A stretch of 64,000 nucleotides of DNA, from NCBI RefSeq assembly GCF_004194535.1, contig NZ_CP025781.1, forward strand, positions 1,798,001 to 1,862,000, in the 5' to 3' direction. Shown one piece after another: positions 17,036-25,759 of this stretch. Source of the stretch: Iodobacter fluviatilis. Its GTDB lineage: Bacteria > Pseudomonadota > Gammaproteobacteria > Burkholderiales > Chitinibacteraceae. The notes beneath the pieces were generated by a model. The model was given only the letters and a program-made list of their open reading frames with translations, searched no databases and was not told the origin of the DNA. A program made the position numbers and the translations under genes. Within the stretch, counting starts at the first letter, position 1. Each line of letters opens with the position of its first letter.

Positions 17036-17043
17036 GACTTCTT

Positions 17044-19053
17044 ATGACACCCAAAACTTCCTTTTCTAAAGCGCTCTACGAGCTATTCTCGTCTATGCGC
17101 TTTGCCGTCAGTCTGCTAATCATTCTGGCTATTGCCTCAATGATTGGCACCGTGCTCAAGCAAAACGAGCCTTATCCAAACTATAAAATTGAGTTTGGCG
17201 AATTCTGGTTCCAAGTTTTCCATCCGCTCGGTCTATTCGACGTTTACCACAGTGTATGGTTTTTGCTCATTCTGGTTTTTCTAGTGCTGTCCACCAGCCT
17301 GTGTATTTGGCGACAGTGGCCCGGCATATGGCGCGATGTCCGTGGTTATCGTGAAAACGCCACACAGAACTCTCTGCGTTTAATGTCACACCATCACGAG
17401 ATTGATCGTGAGCTGGCTGCAGCGAAAGTAATCGATGTGTTATCCAATCACGGCTACCGCAGCAGAATTAAGGAAGGAAATGACCATGTGCTCATTGCGG
17501 CCAAAAAAGGCAGCTTTCAGCGTTTAGGCTATTTATTTGCCCACGCCGCAATTGTGGTGATTTGTATTGGTGGCTTACTAGATGGCAATGTGCCCCTCAA
17601 GCTCACCGAGCTCTTTGGCCTTAAAACGCCAGAAACACGCGATTTACCCCAGAGTAAAGTCCCCGCACAAAGCCGCCTACCCGAAGATAATTTATCTTTC
17701 CGTGGTAACGTCACCCTATCCGAGGGCACGGTAGGTGATGTGGTGTTTTTAAATGCCGGCCAAGGTTATTTTGTCCAAGACCTACCCTTTGCAGTGAAGT
17801 TAAATAAATTTCATATCGAGCATTACTCCACCGGCCAACCTAAGCTGTTTGCTAGTGATATTGATTTACTGGATAAAGAAACTGGCAAAGTACTTAAAAG
17901 AGCCAAAATCGAAGTTAATAAACCTTTAATTTACAATGGCGTAGCGGTTTATCAAGCCAGCTTTAGCGATGGTGGCTCCAAGCTTGAAATGCAGCGCTGG
18001 GATTTAAACAGCAACACGGCACAGCCGATGATTACCCGCTCACAAGCCACCCAAGCTGTACAAATTAATGGCCAGCCTTATCAATTAGAAATGGGCGATT
18101 TTCGCGCGTTTAATATTGAAAATATGGGCAAGGTTGCCAATAACACCATGGCAGTGAGCAAATTTGCCCAAGCGATGGCCTCAGCCCAAGCGGTGCAAAG
18201 TGAGCACAATTTAAAAAACATCGGTCCATCGATTCAATTTAAATTGCGCGATAAAAACGGTCAAGCAACCGAATACCTGAATTATTTCGCGCCGTTCTTT
18301 GAAAAAGGTGCGGGCTACGCTGTAACTGGCATGCGCACCGAAGTTGCAGCTCCCTTTCAGTTTGTACGTATTCCGCTAGATAAGGAGCTGGAAGCAAACA
18401 CCTTTATGCGTTTGCGCGCCGCCCTACTGAATAAATCACTCCGCGCAGAAATTGCCCGCCGTACTGCTGCTAAAGCTTTCCAAAGTGGTGGGATTTCTAA
18501 AGCAGGCGAAGCACAATTTAGGGATGTGACTAGCGGCGTACTGACGCGCTTTAGCGAAGGGGGCTTTCCCGCCATTGAAATTTTCCTCGATCAAAAAGTA
18601 CCTAAAGACCAGCGCCAAACCGTGGCCCAAACCTATATTAAAATTTTGCAAGGCGCCGTTATTGACGTGATGGATGTGGCGCAAGAAAAAGAAGGGCTTG
18701 CGTTGTTGCCCATGGATGAAACGCAATATCGCTTTTTGATGGATAGTTTGGTGGCGGTAAGCAGTTTATTTGAATACGGGCCATCGATCTGGCTAGAGGC
18801 CAATAGCTTTGAAGAAATCAAAGCCAGCGGCTTTCAAATTACCCGCGCACCAGGGCAAAACATTGTGTATTTAGGCTCGTTATTATTGGTCATCGGTATT
18901 TTCTGCATGTTTTATATTCGTGAAAATCGCGTTTGGGTTCGCCTTGCTGCTGGAAAAACCCTGATTGCGATGAGTAGTAATCGCAAAACCTCCGATCTGG
19001 ATCGAGAATTTACCGAGCTTAGCTCGGATTTGGCCGAAGGAAAAACCCCATGA
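17044..19053 (+). CDS. resB: ResB/CcsB, System II cytochrome c biogenesis protein
   Basis: A 669-residue inner-membrane protein that, with CcsA, delivers haem to apocytochromes in the periplasm. Membrane segments are near residues 18-37, 75-97 and 162-182, and a last one near 610-632 (VYLGSLLLVIGIFCMFYI), with a long periplasmic domain between. The N-terminal SMRFAVSLLIILAIASMIGT and FHPLGLFDVYHSVWFLLIL are typical of ResB. The length agrees with betaproteobacterial ResB. The stop codon overlaps the ccsA start (ATGA). System II, rather than the Ccm system, is usual for betaproteobacteria. Confidence 0.94.
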   Translation: MTPKTSFSKALYELFSSMRFAVSLLIILAIASMIGTVLKQNEPYPNYKIEFGEFWFQVFHPLGLFDVYHSVWFLLILVFLVLSTSLCIWRQWPGIWRDVRGYRENATQNSLRLMSHHHEIDRELAAAKVIDVLSNHGYRSRIKEGNDHVLIAAKKGSFQRLGYLFAHAAIVVICIGGLLDGNVPLKLTELFGLKTPETRDLPQSKVPAQSRLPEDNLSFRGNVTLSEGTVGDVVFLNAGQGYFVQDLPFAVKLNKFHIEHYSTGQPKLFASDIDLLDKETGKVLKRAKIEVNKPLIYNGVAVYQASFSDGGSKLEMQRWDLNSNTAQPMITRSQATQAVQINGQPYQLEMGDFRAFNIENMGKVANNTMAVSKFAQAMASAQAVQSEHNLKNIGPSIQFKLRDKNGQATEYLNYFAPFFEKGAGYAVTGMRTEVAAPFQFVRIPLDKELEANTFMRLRAALLNKSLRAEIARRTAAKAFQSGGISKAGEAQFRDVTSGVLTRFSEGGFPAIEIFLDQKVPKDQRQTVAQTYIKILQGAVIDVMDVAQEKEGLALLPMDETQYRFLMDSLVAVSSLFEYGPSIWLEANSFEEIKASGFQITRAPGQNIVYLGSLLLVIGIFCMFYIRENRVWVRLAAGKTLIAMSSNRKTSDLDREFTELSSDLAEGKTP

Positions 19054-20186
19054 GTTTCACTACCTCCAAACGCCGTGTATCGCTGTTTGACATGCTGTTT
19101 GCCTTTGTCATTATTGCTGGCGGCCTATTTGCATATAAGCGCTACGCCAATTTTATGGATTATTACGAAGAAGGCATCTTACTTGGAACGGTGGCTGCTA
19201 TCGTCTGGTTTGGCCGCTTTTGGCCTGCCATGCGCGTGTTTCTACCCATCAGCGCCCTCTGTGCCCTTGCGGGTATCTCGCTTTACCAAGGCAGCCTTGC
19301 CAATGGGCAAAGCGTGTTCTGGCTAAAATATATTTTATCCAGCCAATCGGCGGTGATGTGGATGTGCGTGCTTTATCTGCTCGCCACCTTAATGTATTGG
19401 TTGGGTATGTTACGCCGCTCTAACACAGCTTTAGATATAGCCAGCAACCTCACTTGGGCGGCCGCTTCAGCCGCCTTAGTTTCTAAACTTGTGCGCTGGT
19501 ACGAAAGCTATTTGATTGGTTCCGACGTGGGGCATATCCCCGTTTCTAATCTCTACGAAGTATTTATTCTGTTTTGCATGATCACCACCTTGATGTATCT
19601 GTATTACGAACAGAAATTTCAAAGCCAAGGCAAAGCAAAGACTATGGGCGCATTTGTGCTACCCATTATCATGGCAGCGGTGGGCTTTATTCTTTGGTAT
19701 AGCGTGGATCGCCAAGCGCACGAGATTCAACCCTTGATCCCCGCCCTACAATCTTGGTGGATGAAAATTCACGTACCGGCTAATTTTGTTGGTTACGGTG
19801 CTTTTGCCCTATCTGCAGGCCTTGCTGCGGCCCAGCTACTGGTTTCTAAAGGCATTTTAGCTAGCCGCCTACCTAGCTACGAAACGCTCGGCGAGGTGAT
19901 GTATAAGGCCATCTCCATCGGCTTTTTATTCTTTACCATTGCCACCATTTTGGGCGCCATGTGGGCAGCCGAAGCATGGGGCGGCTATTGGAGCTGGGAC
20001 CCAAAAGAAACTTGGGCACTGATCGTGTGGCTCAACTATGCATCATGGCTGCATATGCGTTTAGTTAAAGGCTGGCGAGGTAATGTATTGGCGTGGTGGG
20101 CCTTGATTGGTCTATTTGTGACCAGCTTTGCCTTTATTGGCGTGAATATGTTTTTATCTGGCTTACATTCATACGGCGGCCTTTAA
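19050..20186 (+). CDS. ccsA: CcsA/ResC, System II cytochrome c biogenesis protein (haem handling)
   Basis: A 378-residue polytopic membrane protein of the CcmC/CcmF/CcsA haem-handling family. The tryptophan-rich WWD motif (WGGYWSWDPKETWALIVWL) is near residues 310-328, followed by the conserved His in YASWLHMRL. A further external His candidate lies at GLHSYGG near the C-terminus. About eight membrane segments are visible. It is coupled to ccsB by a 4-bp overlap and followed by a terminator at 20209. Confidence 0.94.
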   Translation: MSFTTSKRRVSLFDMLFAFVIIAGGLFAYKRYANFMDYYEEGILLGTVAAIVWFGRFWPAMRVFLPISALCALAGISLYQGSLANGQSVFWLKYILSSQSAVMWMCVLYLLATLMYWLGMLRRSNTALDIASNLTWAAASAALVSKLVRWYESYLIGSDVGHIPVSNLYEVFILFCMITTLMYLYYEQKFQSQGKAKTMGAFVLPIIMAAVGFILWYSVDRQAHEIQPLIPALQSWWMKIHVPANFVGYGAFALSAGLAAAQLLVSKGILASRLPSYETLGEVMYKAISIGFLFFTIATILGAMWAAEAWGGYWSWDPKETWALIVWLNYASWLHMRLVKGWRGNVLAWWALIGLFVTSFAFIGVNMFLSGLHSYGGL

Positions 20187-20208
20187 TAAGCCGCTCAATC
20201 TAATCATA

Positions 20209-20235
20209 ATCGCCTCTATATGAGGCGATTTTTTT
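20209..20235 (+). terminator. Terminator after ccsA
   Basis: A perfect stem AATCGCCTC / GAGGCGATT with a 4-nt loop followed by seven T, 22 bp after the ccsA stop codon. Confidence 0.9.
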
Positions 20236-20394
20236 ATTGCATAAACTTTATTATCTCCAATGCTCTGCTTAGGTCACAGTTACAATTTAATGTCAGCTGA
20301 ATAAGTCCTAAGTAAGCATTTGCTATTTTAATGTTGGCTTATATAGGGTCTTAGGGTAATCTTCACCGAATATAACTCTATTTGGTCATGATAA

Positions 20395-20877
20395 ATGGAT
20401 CAGCAGTGCTATCGTAAAACCACTAAAGGCAATCAAGAAATCGCCGAGCGCAGCGGTTTTCTTTCTTCCACCGCACGCCGCCTATTGATTATGCTTGATG
20501 GCAAAAGAACTCGCGGTGAATTACTGAAAGCCATGAGCTTAGATGAGTTAGAAGAAAGCCTAGCGCGGCTAGAATTGCTCAAAATGGTTGAAGAAGTGAG
20601 TGGGCTCAATCAAGCAGGCCTAGCTGGGATTGATAAGCAAGCATTAGCGCAAGTCTACAAAATGATGTTTATGAGCAATCAGCAGTATTTAGCAGGCAAG
20701 CTAGATCGCTTTTTAGAGGAAGACTTTGCTCTTATTCAAAATAGAGCTGGGCTAGAAACCGTATTAGAACATTGGCACAAACTCTTATGTGATGCTGGCC
20801 ATGAAGTAACGGCTTATGCCTACTTAAAACAAATTAACGCGGCTTTAGGGTGGAATAACAAAATCCCATCGCTATAG
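20395..20877 (+). CDS. Conserved-looking protein of unknown function, 160 residues
   Basis: I do not recognise a named family. The N-terminal 65 residues (TTKGNQEIAER, LSSTARRLLIMLDGKRTRGEL, then LARLELLKMVEEV) read like a small winged-helix or DNA-binding-type module: helices, a DGK turn, then an amphipathic helix. The C-terminal half (residues 80-150) is helical and charged. There is no signal peptide or membrane segment. It is monocistronic, between the ccsA terminator and the convergent dgkA. The ribosome-binding site is weak. Codon use and composition look normal for the neighbourhood, so a real gene is likely. Confidence 0.7.
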   Translation: MDQQCYRKTTKGNQEIAERSGFLSSTARRLLIMLDGKRTRGELLKAMSLDELEESLARLELLKMVEEVSGLNQAGLAGIDKQALAQVYKMMFMSNQQYLAGKLDRFLEEDFALIQNRAGLETVLEHWHKLLCDAGHEVTAYAYLKQINAALGWNNKIPSL

Positions 20878-20935
20878 CGATAGGATTGATTAAAAATATT
20901 CCAATGGCTTATTTAGCCCATACCAAGCACATTAC

Positions 20936-21310
20936 TTAACCCAGTAATACCAAACACCACATCAGGGCTAAATTTAATAAACAAACCAACTGCGCTGCGC
21001 TGCCTAAATCTTTAGCCCGTTTAGCGAGCACATGACGCTCTAATGAGGTGTGATCGACTGCCGCTTCAATTGCAGAGTTGAGTAATTCCACAATCATGGT
21101 GGCAAAGTGGCTAACAACTAAAATTGCACGCCCCCAATGGGGCAAGCTTGGAATAAAAAAAGCGCAAGCAATCCCTATACATGCCAATAAGCTAACTTGG
21201 CGAAAGGCCGCTTCATTCAGCCAACCCGCTTTTAAACCGTCTAAAGAATAGCCCAGTGCATTAAAAACACGGGCAACTCCTGTTTTCCCTTTAAATGGAC
21301 TTTCTAGCAC
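20936..21310 (-). CDS. dgkA: Diacylglycerol kinase
   Basis: A 124-residue inner-membrane enzyme of the small prokaryotic DgkA type, which phosphorylates diacylglycerol released during periplasmic glucan or lipid A modification and returns it as phosphatidate. Three membrane segments are visible, with the family signature VELLNSAIEAAVDH (about 73-86) and KRAKDLGSAAQ (about 97-107) that carry the catalytic Glu and Asp. The 5' end overlaps the upstream membrane-protein gene by 7 bp, suggesting coupling. Confidence 0.94.
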   Translation of the reverse strand: MLESPFKGKTGVARVFNALGYSLDGLKAGWLNEAAFRQVSLLACIGIACAFFIPSLPHWGRAILVVSHFATMIVELLNSAIEAAVDHTSLERHVLAKRAKDLGSAAQLVCLLNLALMWCLVLLG

Positions 21311-22062
21311 GCGGATGCTCCATCAATGCCAATTGGCGTTACTTCAAAAATTTCTTGGTAAGCTACATACTGCATCAACATCATCACAGGCAGCACAACC
21401 AAAAAGCCCAGCATTAAAGTAAATGCGGAGAAAACACACAGAACGATTGTAATCAAACCACTCACTAAAAACGCCTGCCAATTCCTACAAACGCCAATAA
21501 AAGACAGCTTCATCGCCTCTAGCGGCGTATAGCCTTCAAATAAAACCAGCGCCGGAGCAAACCAAACGGCACAGATCATCGGCGTCATCAACATTAAATT
21601 AAGTGAAGTATGCAAATACAATGATTTCATTTGTTCGGGTGTAGGCAAGGTTCCTGGCGCAATATCGGCCAAGCTGGATTGACTACCCAATAAACTCAGC
21701 AATGCCGTAACCAACAAAACGGCGAGCACATTAATAAAACCAATCCGTAGTAATGGTTTTACATCAGCCTTAAAAGCGGCAAATAAATCCAATGGCCCCA
21801 CTTTATTTCCTAGATCACATTGCTTAGCGGCTAAAAATAACCCCGCAGAAAGCACTGGTGAGACAAGGGTGTAGGCAATAGCCACCACGGCAGGCAGCAC
21901 GCTGGCCAGTAAAGCTAAAACTAGAAATTGCAATGCCAGCACAATCCACATGCCAGGTTGGTGGCGAAATAGCGTGAATCCCTGCACATACCACTGCCAA
22001 CCTCTGCCAGCCTTAAGATGACGCGGTTCTGGCACTAAATCGATTACAGTATCTTTATCCAT
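21304..22062 (-). CDS. BPSS1780-type polytopic membrane protein, function unknown
   Basis: A 252-residue membrane protein that resembles the BPSS1780 family of beta- and gammaproteobacteria: a cytosolic N-terminus with RGWQWYVQGFTLFRHQPGMW, then about six hydrophobic segments with the internal loop LFEGYTPLEAMKLSFIGVCRNW. Function is not known. The start ATG at 22062 is preferred over GTG at 22077 because it overlaps the stop of a small upstream frame (TAATG), a common coupling arrangement. The 3' end overlaps dgkA by 7 bp, so the two are probably one operon. Confidence 0.78.
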   Translation of the reverse strand: MDKDTVIDLVPEPRHLKAGRGWQWYVQGFTLFRHQPGMWIVLALQFLVLALLASVLPAVVAIAYTLVSPVLSAGLFLAAKQCDLGNKVGPLDLFAAFKADVKPLLRIGFINVLAVLLVTALLSLLGSQSSLADIAPGTLPTPEQMKSLYLHTSLNLMLMTPMICAVWFAPALVLFEGYTPLEAMKLSFIGVCRNWQAFLVSGLITIVLCVFSAFTLMLGFLVVLPVMMLMQYVAYQEIFEVTPIGIDGASAC

Positions 22063-22142
22063 TATTTTTTTGTCCACTGGGACTCTGGCAAGGCCTGAAG
22101 GATACGTGAACCGGCTTCAAAGTTAAACCATACAAAATCCAT
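22062..22142 (-). CDS. Possible 26-residue leader/small protein upstream of the BPSS1780-type gene
   Basis: An ATG at 22142 opens a 26-codon frame (MDFVWFNFEAG, then SRILQALPESQWTKK) that ends in TAA overlapping the ATG of the next gene (TAATG). An in-frame TGA lies a few codons upstream, so it is not the tail of a longer frame. A GAGGG about 12 nt before the ATG could serve as a ribosome-binding site. The composition looks protein-like rather than random, but no family is recognised. It could be a small protein or a translational leader. Confidence 0.35.
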   Translation of the reverse strand: MDFVWFNFEAGSRILQALPESQWTKK

Positions 22143-22171
22143 TTCAAAATTGAACCCTCAAATTCGACACG

Positions 22172-22211
22172 TAAAAAAACGGCCACATGGATAGCCTCCA
22201 GTGGCCGTTTG
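22172..22211 (-). terminator. Terminator after ackA
   Basis: On the minus strand a 10-bp stem AAACGGCCAC / GTGGCCGTTT with a 14-nt loop is followed by a T run. It lies 16 bp past the ackA stop codon. Confidence 0.9.
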
Positions 22212-22226
22212 ATAAGGCTAGTTAAT

Positions 22227-23420
22227 TTAAGCTGCCACGCACTTTAAAGCATGGCGAGCAATCATCAGCTCTTCATTGGTTGGAATGATGTAAACAGGAA
22301 TGCGGCTGCTTGGCAGCGAGATGCAACGCGGCTCACCGGAACGCTTAGCGTTTTCTACTTCATCCAGCTCTACCCCCATCCAGCGCAATTCATTACATAC
22401 GGTGGCACGGGCAATATCGTCGTTTTCACCAATACCTGCGGTAAACACGAGGGCATCAAAGCCTTGCATCGCAGCCGCCAAAGAAGCGGCTTCACGCACT
22501 ACACGGTGAGCAAAATAATCAACGGCAAATTTTGCATGTGGATCTTTACTGGCGTGTAGATCACGCATATCGCTAGAAATGCCAGACATACCCAACAAAC
22601 CAGATTTTTTGTACATCAGCTCTTCAATTTGCGCCACATCCATTTTTAGGTGGCTCATAAAGTGCAGAACCAGCGCTGGATCGATCGTACCGCAGCGTGT
22701 GCCCATAGGCAGGCCTTCTAAGGCCGTGAAGCCCATCGTGGTGGCTTGGCATACACAATTAAGCAAGGCAGCCATCGATGAGCCATTGCCTAAGTGAGCC
22801 ACTACCGTGCGCCCTGTCGCTGCCTTAGCATCAATCGTAGGCAAGACGCTGGCAATATATTCATAAGACAGGCCATGAAAGCCATAGCGGCGAATACCAT
22901 GCTGCTCGCTAAATTCATACGGCAGCGCGTATTGCTGCTCAAGCTCAGGCTGAGTGCGATGGAAAGCGGTATCAAAACACGCTACTTGCGGTACGTTTGG
23001 CAAGAGTTGGGCCAAAACACGCATAGGCATAATATTGTGCGGCGCATGTAAAGGAGCCAAAGGCACGGTCTCGTCCAAGCCTTTTAATACTTCTTCTGTA
23101 ATACGTACGGGATGGCAAAAATTTAAACCACCATGCACTACGCGATGGCCAATAGCCGCAATATGGCGGCCATTAATATGGCTGTTTAGCCAAGCTAACA
23201 TATGACGCAGCGCAGAATCATGGTTTTTTGGCATATCGGCTGGCATAGACTCAGACACCAGCTTGTTATCATCTGCATCTTTGGCTACAAATTTTGGATC
23301 AACATAGATCCCATCAGCTAGGCCTTTAAAGAGCAAAACAGGGTCAGCTGCGTCGGTTTCAAACAGGGAAAACTTGATGCTGGACGAACCGGCATTGATA
23401 ACTAAAACCAACTCACTCAT
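22227..23420 (-). CDS. ackA: Acetate kinase
   Basis: A 397-residue cytosolic enzyme that interconverts acetyl phosphate + ADP and acetate + ATP. ASKHA-fold motifs: VINAGSSSIKFSLFE at the N-terminus, IGHRVVHGG (substrate-binding Arg), CFDTAFH with the catalytic Asp, HLGNGSSMAA, and FTAGIGENDD near the C-terminus. An AAGGAG ribosome-binding site precedes the ATG. No pta lies next to it; the phosphoketolase at the left edge of the window could supply acetyl phosphate. It is transcribed alone and ends at a terminator. Confidence 0.97.
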   Translation of the reverse strand: MSELVLVINAGSSSIKFSLFETDAADPVLLFKGLADGIYVDPKFVAKDADDNKLVSESMPADMPKNHDSALRHMLAWLNSHINGRHIAAIGHRVVHGGLNFCHPVRITEEVLKGLDETVPLAPLHAPHNIMPMRVLAQLLPNVPQVACFDTAFHRTQPELEQQYALPYEFSEQHGIRRYGFHGLSYEYIASVLPTIDAKAATGRTVVAHLGNGSSMAALLNCVCQATTMGFTALEGLPMGTRCGTIDPALVLHFMSHLKMDVAQIEELMYKKSGLLGMSGISSDMRDLHASKDPHAKFAVDYFAHRVVREAASLAAAMQGFDALVFTAGIGENDDIARATVCNELRWMGVELDEVENAKRSGEPRCISLPSSRIPVYIIPTNEELMIARHALKCVAA

Positions 23421-23804
23421 AAACTACTCCTTAGTATTGCACTGGCCGTGATAAGCGTCGCCCTACCACTAGCTTGTATCGATAGATCAGAACAATCACC
23501 TAGCCTAGCAAACTTCAAGATAGGTAGATCGCTGTTTCTTCACTGAGCTTGCACAGGCGAGAAAAGGGCCGTACTTGCTGCGCCCAATATATTTTTGTGC
23601 TTTTAGTGAACCGCTATTTTTGCTGAACACCACCGAGCTGCTGCGGTAATATCTGTATAACTCTTGCCCATTGAGGCCGAATGTTAAAAACAGCGATGCT
23701 GCACCGCAACGGAATAATTACTGCTGCATATTTTAAGCAACACCAAATCACCCTGTATTGGCCAAAATCAAGCTAAATCGCCCTCAAATAGGTGCATATT
23801 CACC
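23421..23804. other. Intergenic gap between divergent ackA and the lipoyl-like gene
   Basis: A 384-bp region between two divergently transcribed genes. It must contain the ackA promoter and that of the gene at 23805. I see no RNA gene, repeat or convincing -35/-10 pair. Confidence 0.5.
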
Positions 23805-24272
23805 ATGACTGCATTTACCACGCACCTGATTTGCGTACCAGAACTAGACAATACCGCTAGCGTAGTAGCCTTACATGTCTTGCCTAGCCAGCATGTCCAA
23901 ATAAATACACCATTACTTACACTGCATTGTGGGGATGAGTTAGTAGAAATTTGTGCTCCAGAAACAGGCTTAGTTTCTCACCTAATGGTGACATTATTAG
24001 AAACGGTAGCCTGTGGTGATTTGCTTGTGGAAATGGAGATAGAAGAAGTACCCGTGCAAATGTTTGGCACAGAAGAGTTATCATTTGCCAGCGCGTGTCA
24101 ACTTGATTGGCCCGCGGCCCCACTACTCAGTGTCAGCCCACCTGCGGCCAAACTTGCCGCCAAATTGGGCGTTGATCTCAGTACAGTGACTCCCCAAGGA
24201 CCATCGATTGAAATGACCGATGTGGAAGCCCATGTGCGCTCCATCATGCTGCAATGGTTAGCAAAATCTTAG
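23805..24272 (+). CDS. Orphan lipoyl-like plus E3-binding-like protein without the lipoylation lysine
   Basis: A 155-residue protein that reads like the front part of a dihydrolipoamide acyltransferase (E2) but stops before any catalytic domain. Residues 8-80 have the biotinyl/lipoyl beta-barrel pattern (HVLPSQHVQINTPLLTLHCG, APETGLVSHL, VACGDLLVEME). Where lipoyl domains have D-K-A in the hairpin, this has Asp44-Glu45-Leu46, so it cannot be lipoylated or biotinylated. Residues 109-145 resemble the peripheral-subunit-binding domain (SPPAAKLAAKLGVDLSTV, EMTDVEAHV), but the Gly-rich Arg turn that contacts E3 is replaced by TPQGPSI. No E1, E2 or E3 gene is nearby. It may be a decayed or repurposed scaffold protein; function unknown. 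Confidence 0.65.
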   Translation: MTAFTTHLICVPELDNTASVVALHVLPSQHVQINTPLLTLHCGDELVEICAPETGLVSHLMVTLLETVACGDLLVEMEIEEVPVQMFGTEELSFASACQLDWPAAPLLSVSPPAAKLAAKLGVDLSTVTPQGPSIEMTDVEAHVRSIMLQWLAKS

Positions 24273-24328
24273 CCTATATAAAGTAAAGAATACCCATTAC
24301 ATGGCGGGCTTCAGGCAATGTTTGCCCA

Positions 24329-24610
24329 CTATTTTTTCTGTAGCTTTTCCATAATTTCTACAGGATTTTGGCTTACCTCTAGCATTGCGCGTACTAAATT
24401 AAACGCCGCCGCCGCCTCAATAGGATGTTTACCATATGACACTACACTGGCGTGCTTCCAACCAGCGGAAAGCAAGGCATTCCGCTTAAAATTAGTGCCC
24501 TCAATCCCCCCGCCCCCTAATTGCATCAGCGCTTGCTCAATCAAAACATGGGGCAATGGGGTGCGAGAAATAATATTAAAATGATCTGGAATAACTTCAT
24601 CAAATTGCAT
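24329..24610 (-). CDS. Small protein of unknown function, 93 residues
   Basis: Not recognised. It is a soluble, mixed alpha/beta-looking protein with a glycine-rich stretch (QLGGGGIEGTNFKRNALL) and HPIEAAAAFNLVRAMLE toward the C-terminus. A good AAGGAG ribosome-binding site precedes the ATG, which argues for a real gene. It is convergent with the lipoyl-like gene, 56 bp away. No terminator was seen. The 311 bp between its start and the IS remnant at 24922 contain nothing recognisable. Confidence 0.6.
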   Translation of the reverse strand: MQFDEVIPDHFNIISRTPLPHVLIEQALMQLGGGGIEGTNFKRNALLSAGWKHASVVSYGKHPIEAAAAFNLVRAMLEVSQNPVEIMEKLQKK

Positions 24611-24955
24611 GGACTTGCTCCTTATTAGCTAATCCCTTGACTTACATCAGTAGTGAAAAAAACTGATTCAAGCCACCCGATTTTCAATATTAGTAAAGAG
24701 TCTAGCCAAATCCAGCAATTCCATGCTCTACGGTCAAAAAAGATGAGCTACAACAGCACAATAAGTGCTTATTTAGCGCGGCATGGATGAACTAATGGGT
24801 CTTATCACGAGCATAAATAGGCACCCAAAAGCCATATAAAAACCACACAATGGACATGCTTGGGTTCAATTTTAAACATGAAAGAGCAAGCAGGCTCTCA
24901 AATGAAAAACGCCTCAATCAATGAACTGACCCCAATACGTTGGACGGTATAAAAA

Positions 24956-25400
24956 CTAGGTGCTCAAGAGCTGGGCTCTGTATTGAACAGGACTCAGCCC
25001 TTTTAACTTCAGCTTGATTCGGCCATAGTTAGAGTAATGGATGTAATCCACTATGCCTTGCTCTAGTTGCTCAAGACTAGCGAATTTTGCCTGATAAAAG
25101 AACTCAGACTTCAACGAGCCGAAGAAGCTTTCCATCGTTACATGATCATGGCAGTTCCCTTTTCTTGACATACTTTGCACCAGCCATTTTTCTGCCATTT
25201 GCTGCCGATACCCTGCCATTTGATACTGCCAACCCTGATCTAATGCAGCAGCGTTTTTTCATCCGCGCTCAGCTTAGTTAAGGCCTTCTTTAGCATTTGA
25301 CTGACCAGCGCAAATACCGGACGACGCGCCATTTCAAATGCGATAATTTCCCCATTGTATAAATCCAGCACCGGTGACAAATTGAGCTTTGGCTTCAATT
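24956..25400 (-). pseudogene. IS3-family transposase OrfB, 3' remnant
   Basis: The integrase catalytic-core end is recognisable: SPVLDLYNGEIIAFEMARRP and LVSQMLKKAL in one frame (about 25255-25400), then a stop/frame break at LLH, then DQGWQYQMAGYRQQ and SMSRKGNCHDHVTMESFFGS with the DDE-type Glu in MESFFG, and the tail YSNYGRIKLKLKGLSPVQYR. The N-terminal helix-turn-helix part and the first catalytic Asp region are missing or scrambled. Confidence 0.85.
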
Positions 25401-25507
25401 AAGGCATTGTACTTTTTTATGTAGACCACCTCTAAACGGAGGCGTTTTTTTCTGCAATGAGTTCTTCACGGCTACGGATTTAATCATCAATCGGTAGGGG
25501 AGCCGTG

Positions 25508-25759
25508 TTATTTTCGGCGACAGGCATAGGTGATTTTTTTTCGACCCTTCGCCGCGGGTTCAAGGGCAACAATTACGGCATCGTAATGACTATATGTGGA
25601 TACTAAACCCGATTCACCATGCAAGAGAAAGGACCTCACCCAGCGACGAAACATGGCCTGCTCGATGCCATGTTGGTTGGCGATCGTTTTGATTCGTGCT
25701 TCGCCAGTTAAATATTGCTGAACAACAGAAAACTTGAATTGCGTTGTGTGCTTAGGCAT
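25508..25759 (-). pseudogene. IS3-family transposase OrfA, truncated
   Basis: It starts with MPKHTTQFKFSVVQQYLTGE and continues GIEQAMFRRWVRSFLLHGES, the helix-turn-helix of IS150-like OrfA proteins. The frame then runs into unrelated sequence (ALEPAAKGRKK) and ends, so the leucine-zipper part is missing. An ATG 11 codons upstream is possible, but the start chosen matches the family. Confidence 0.8.
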
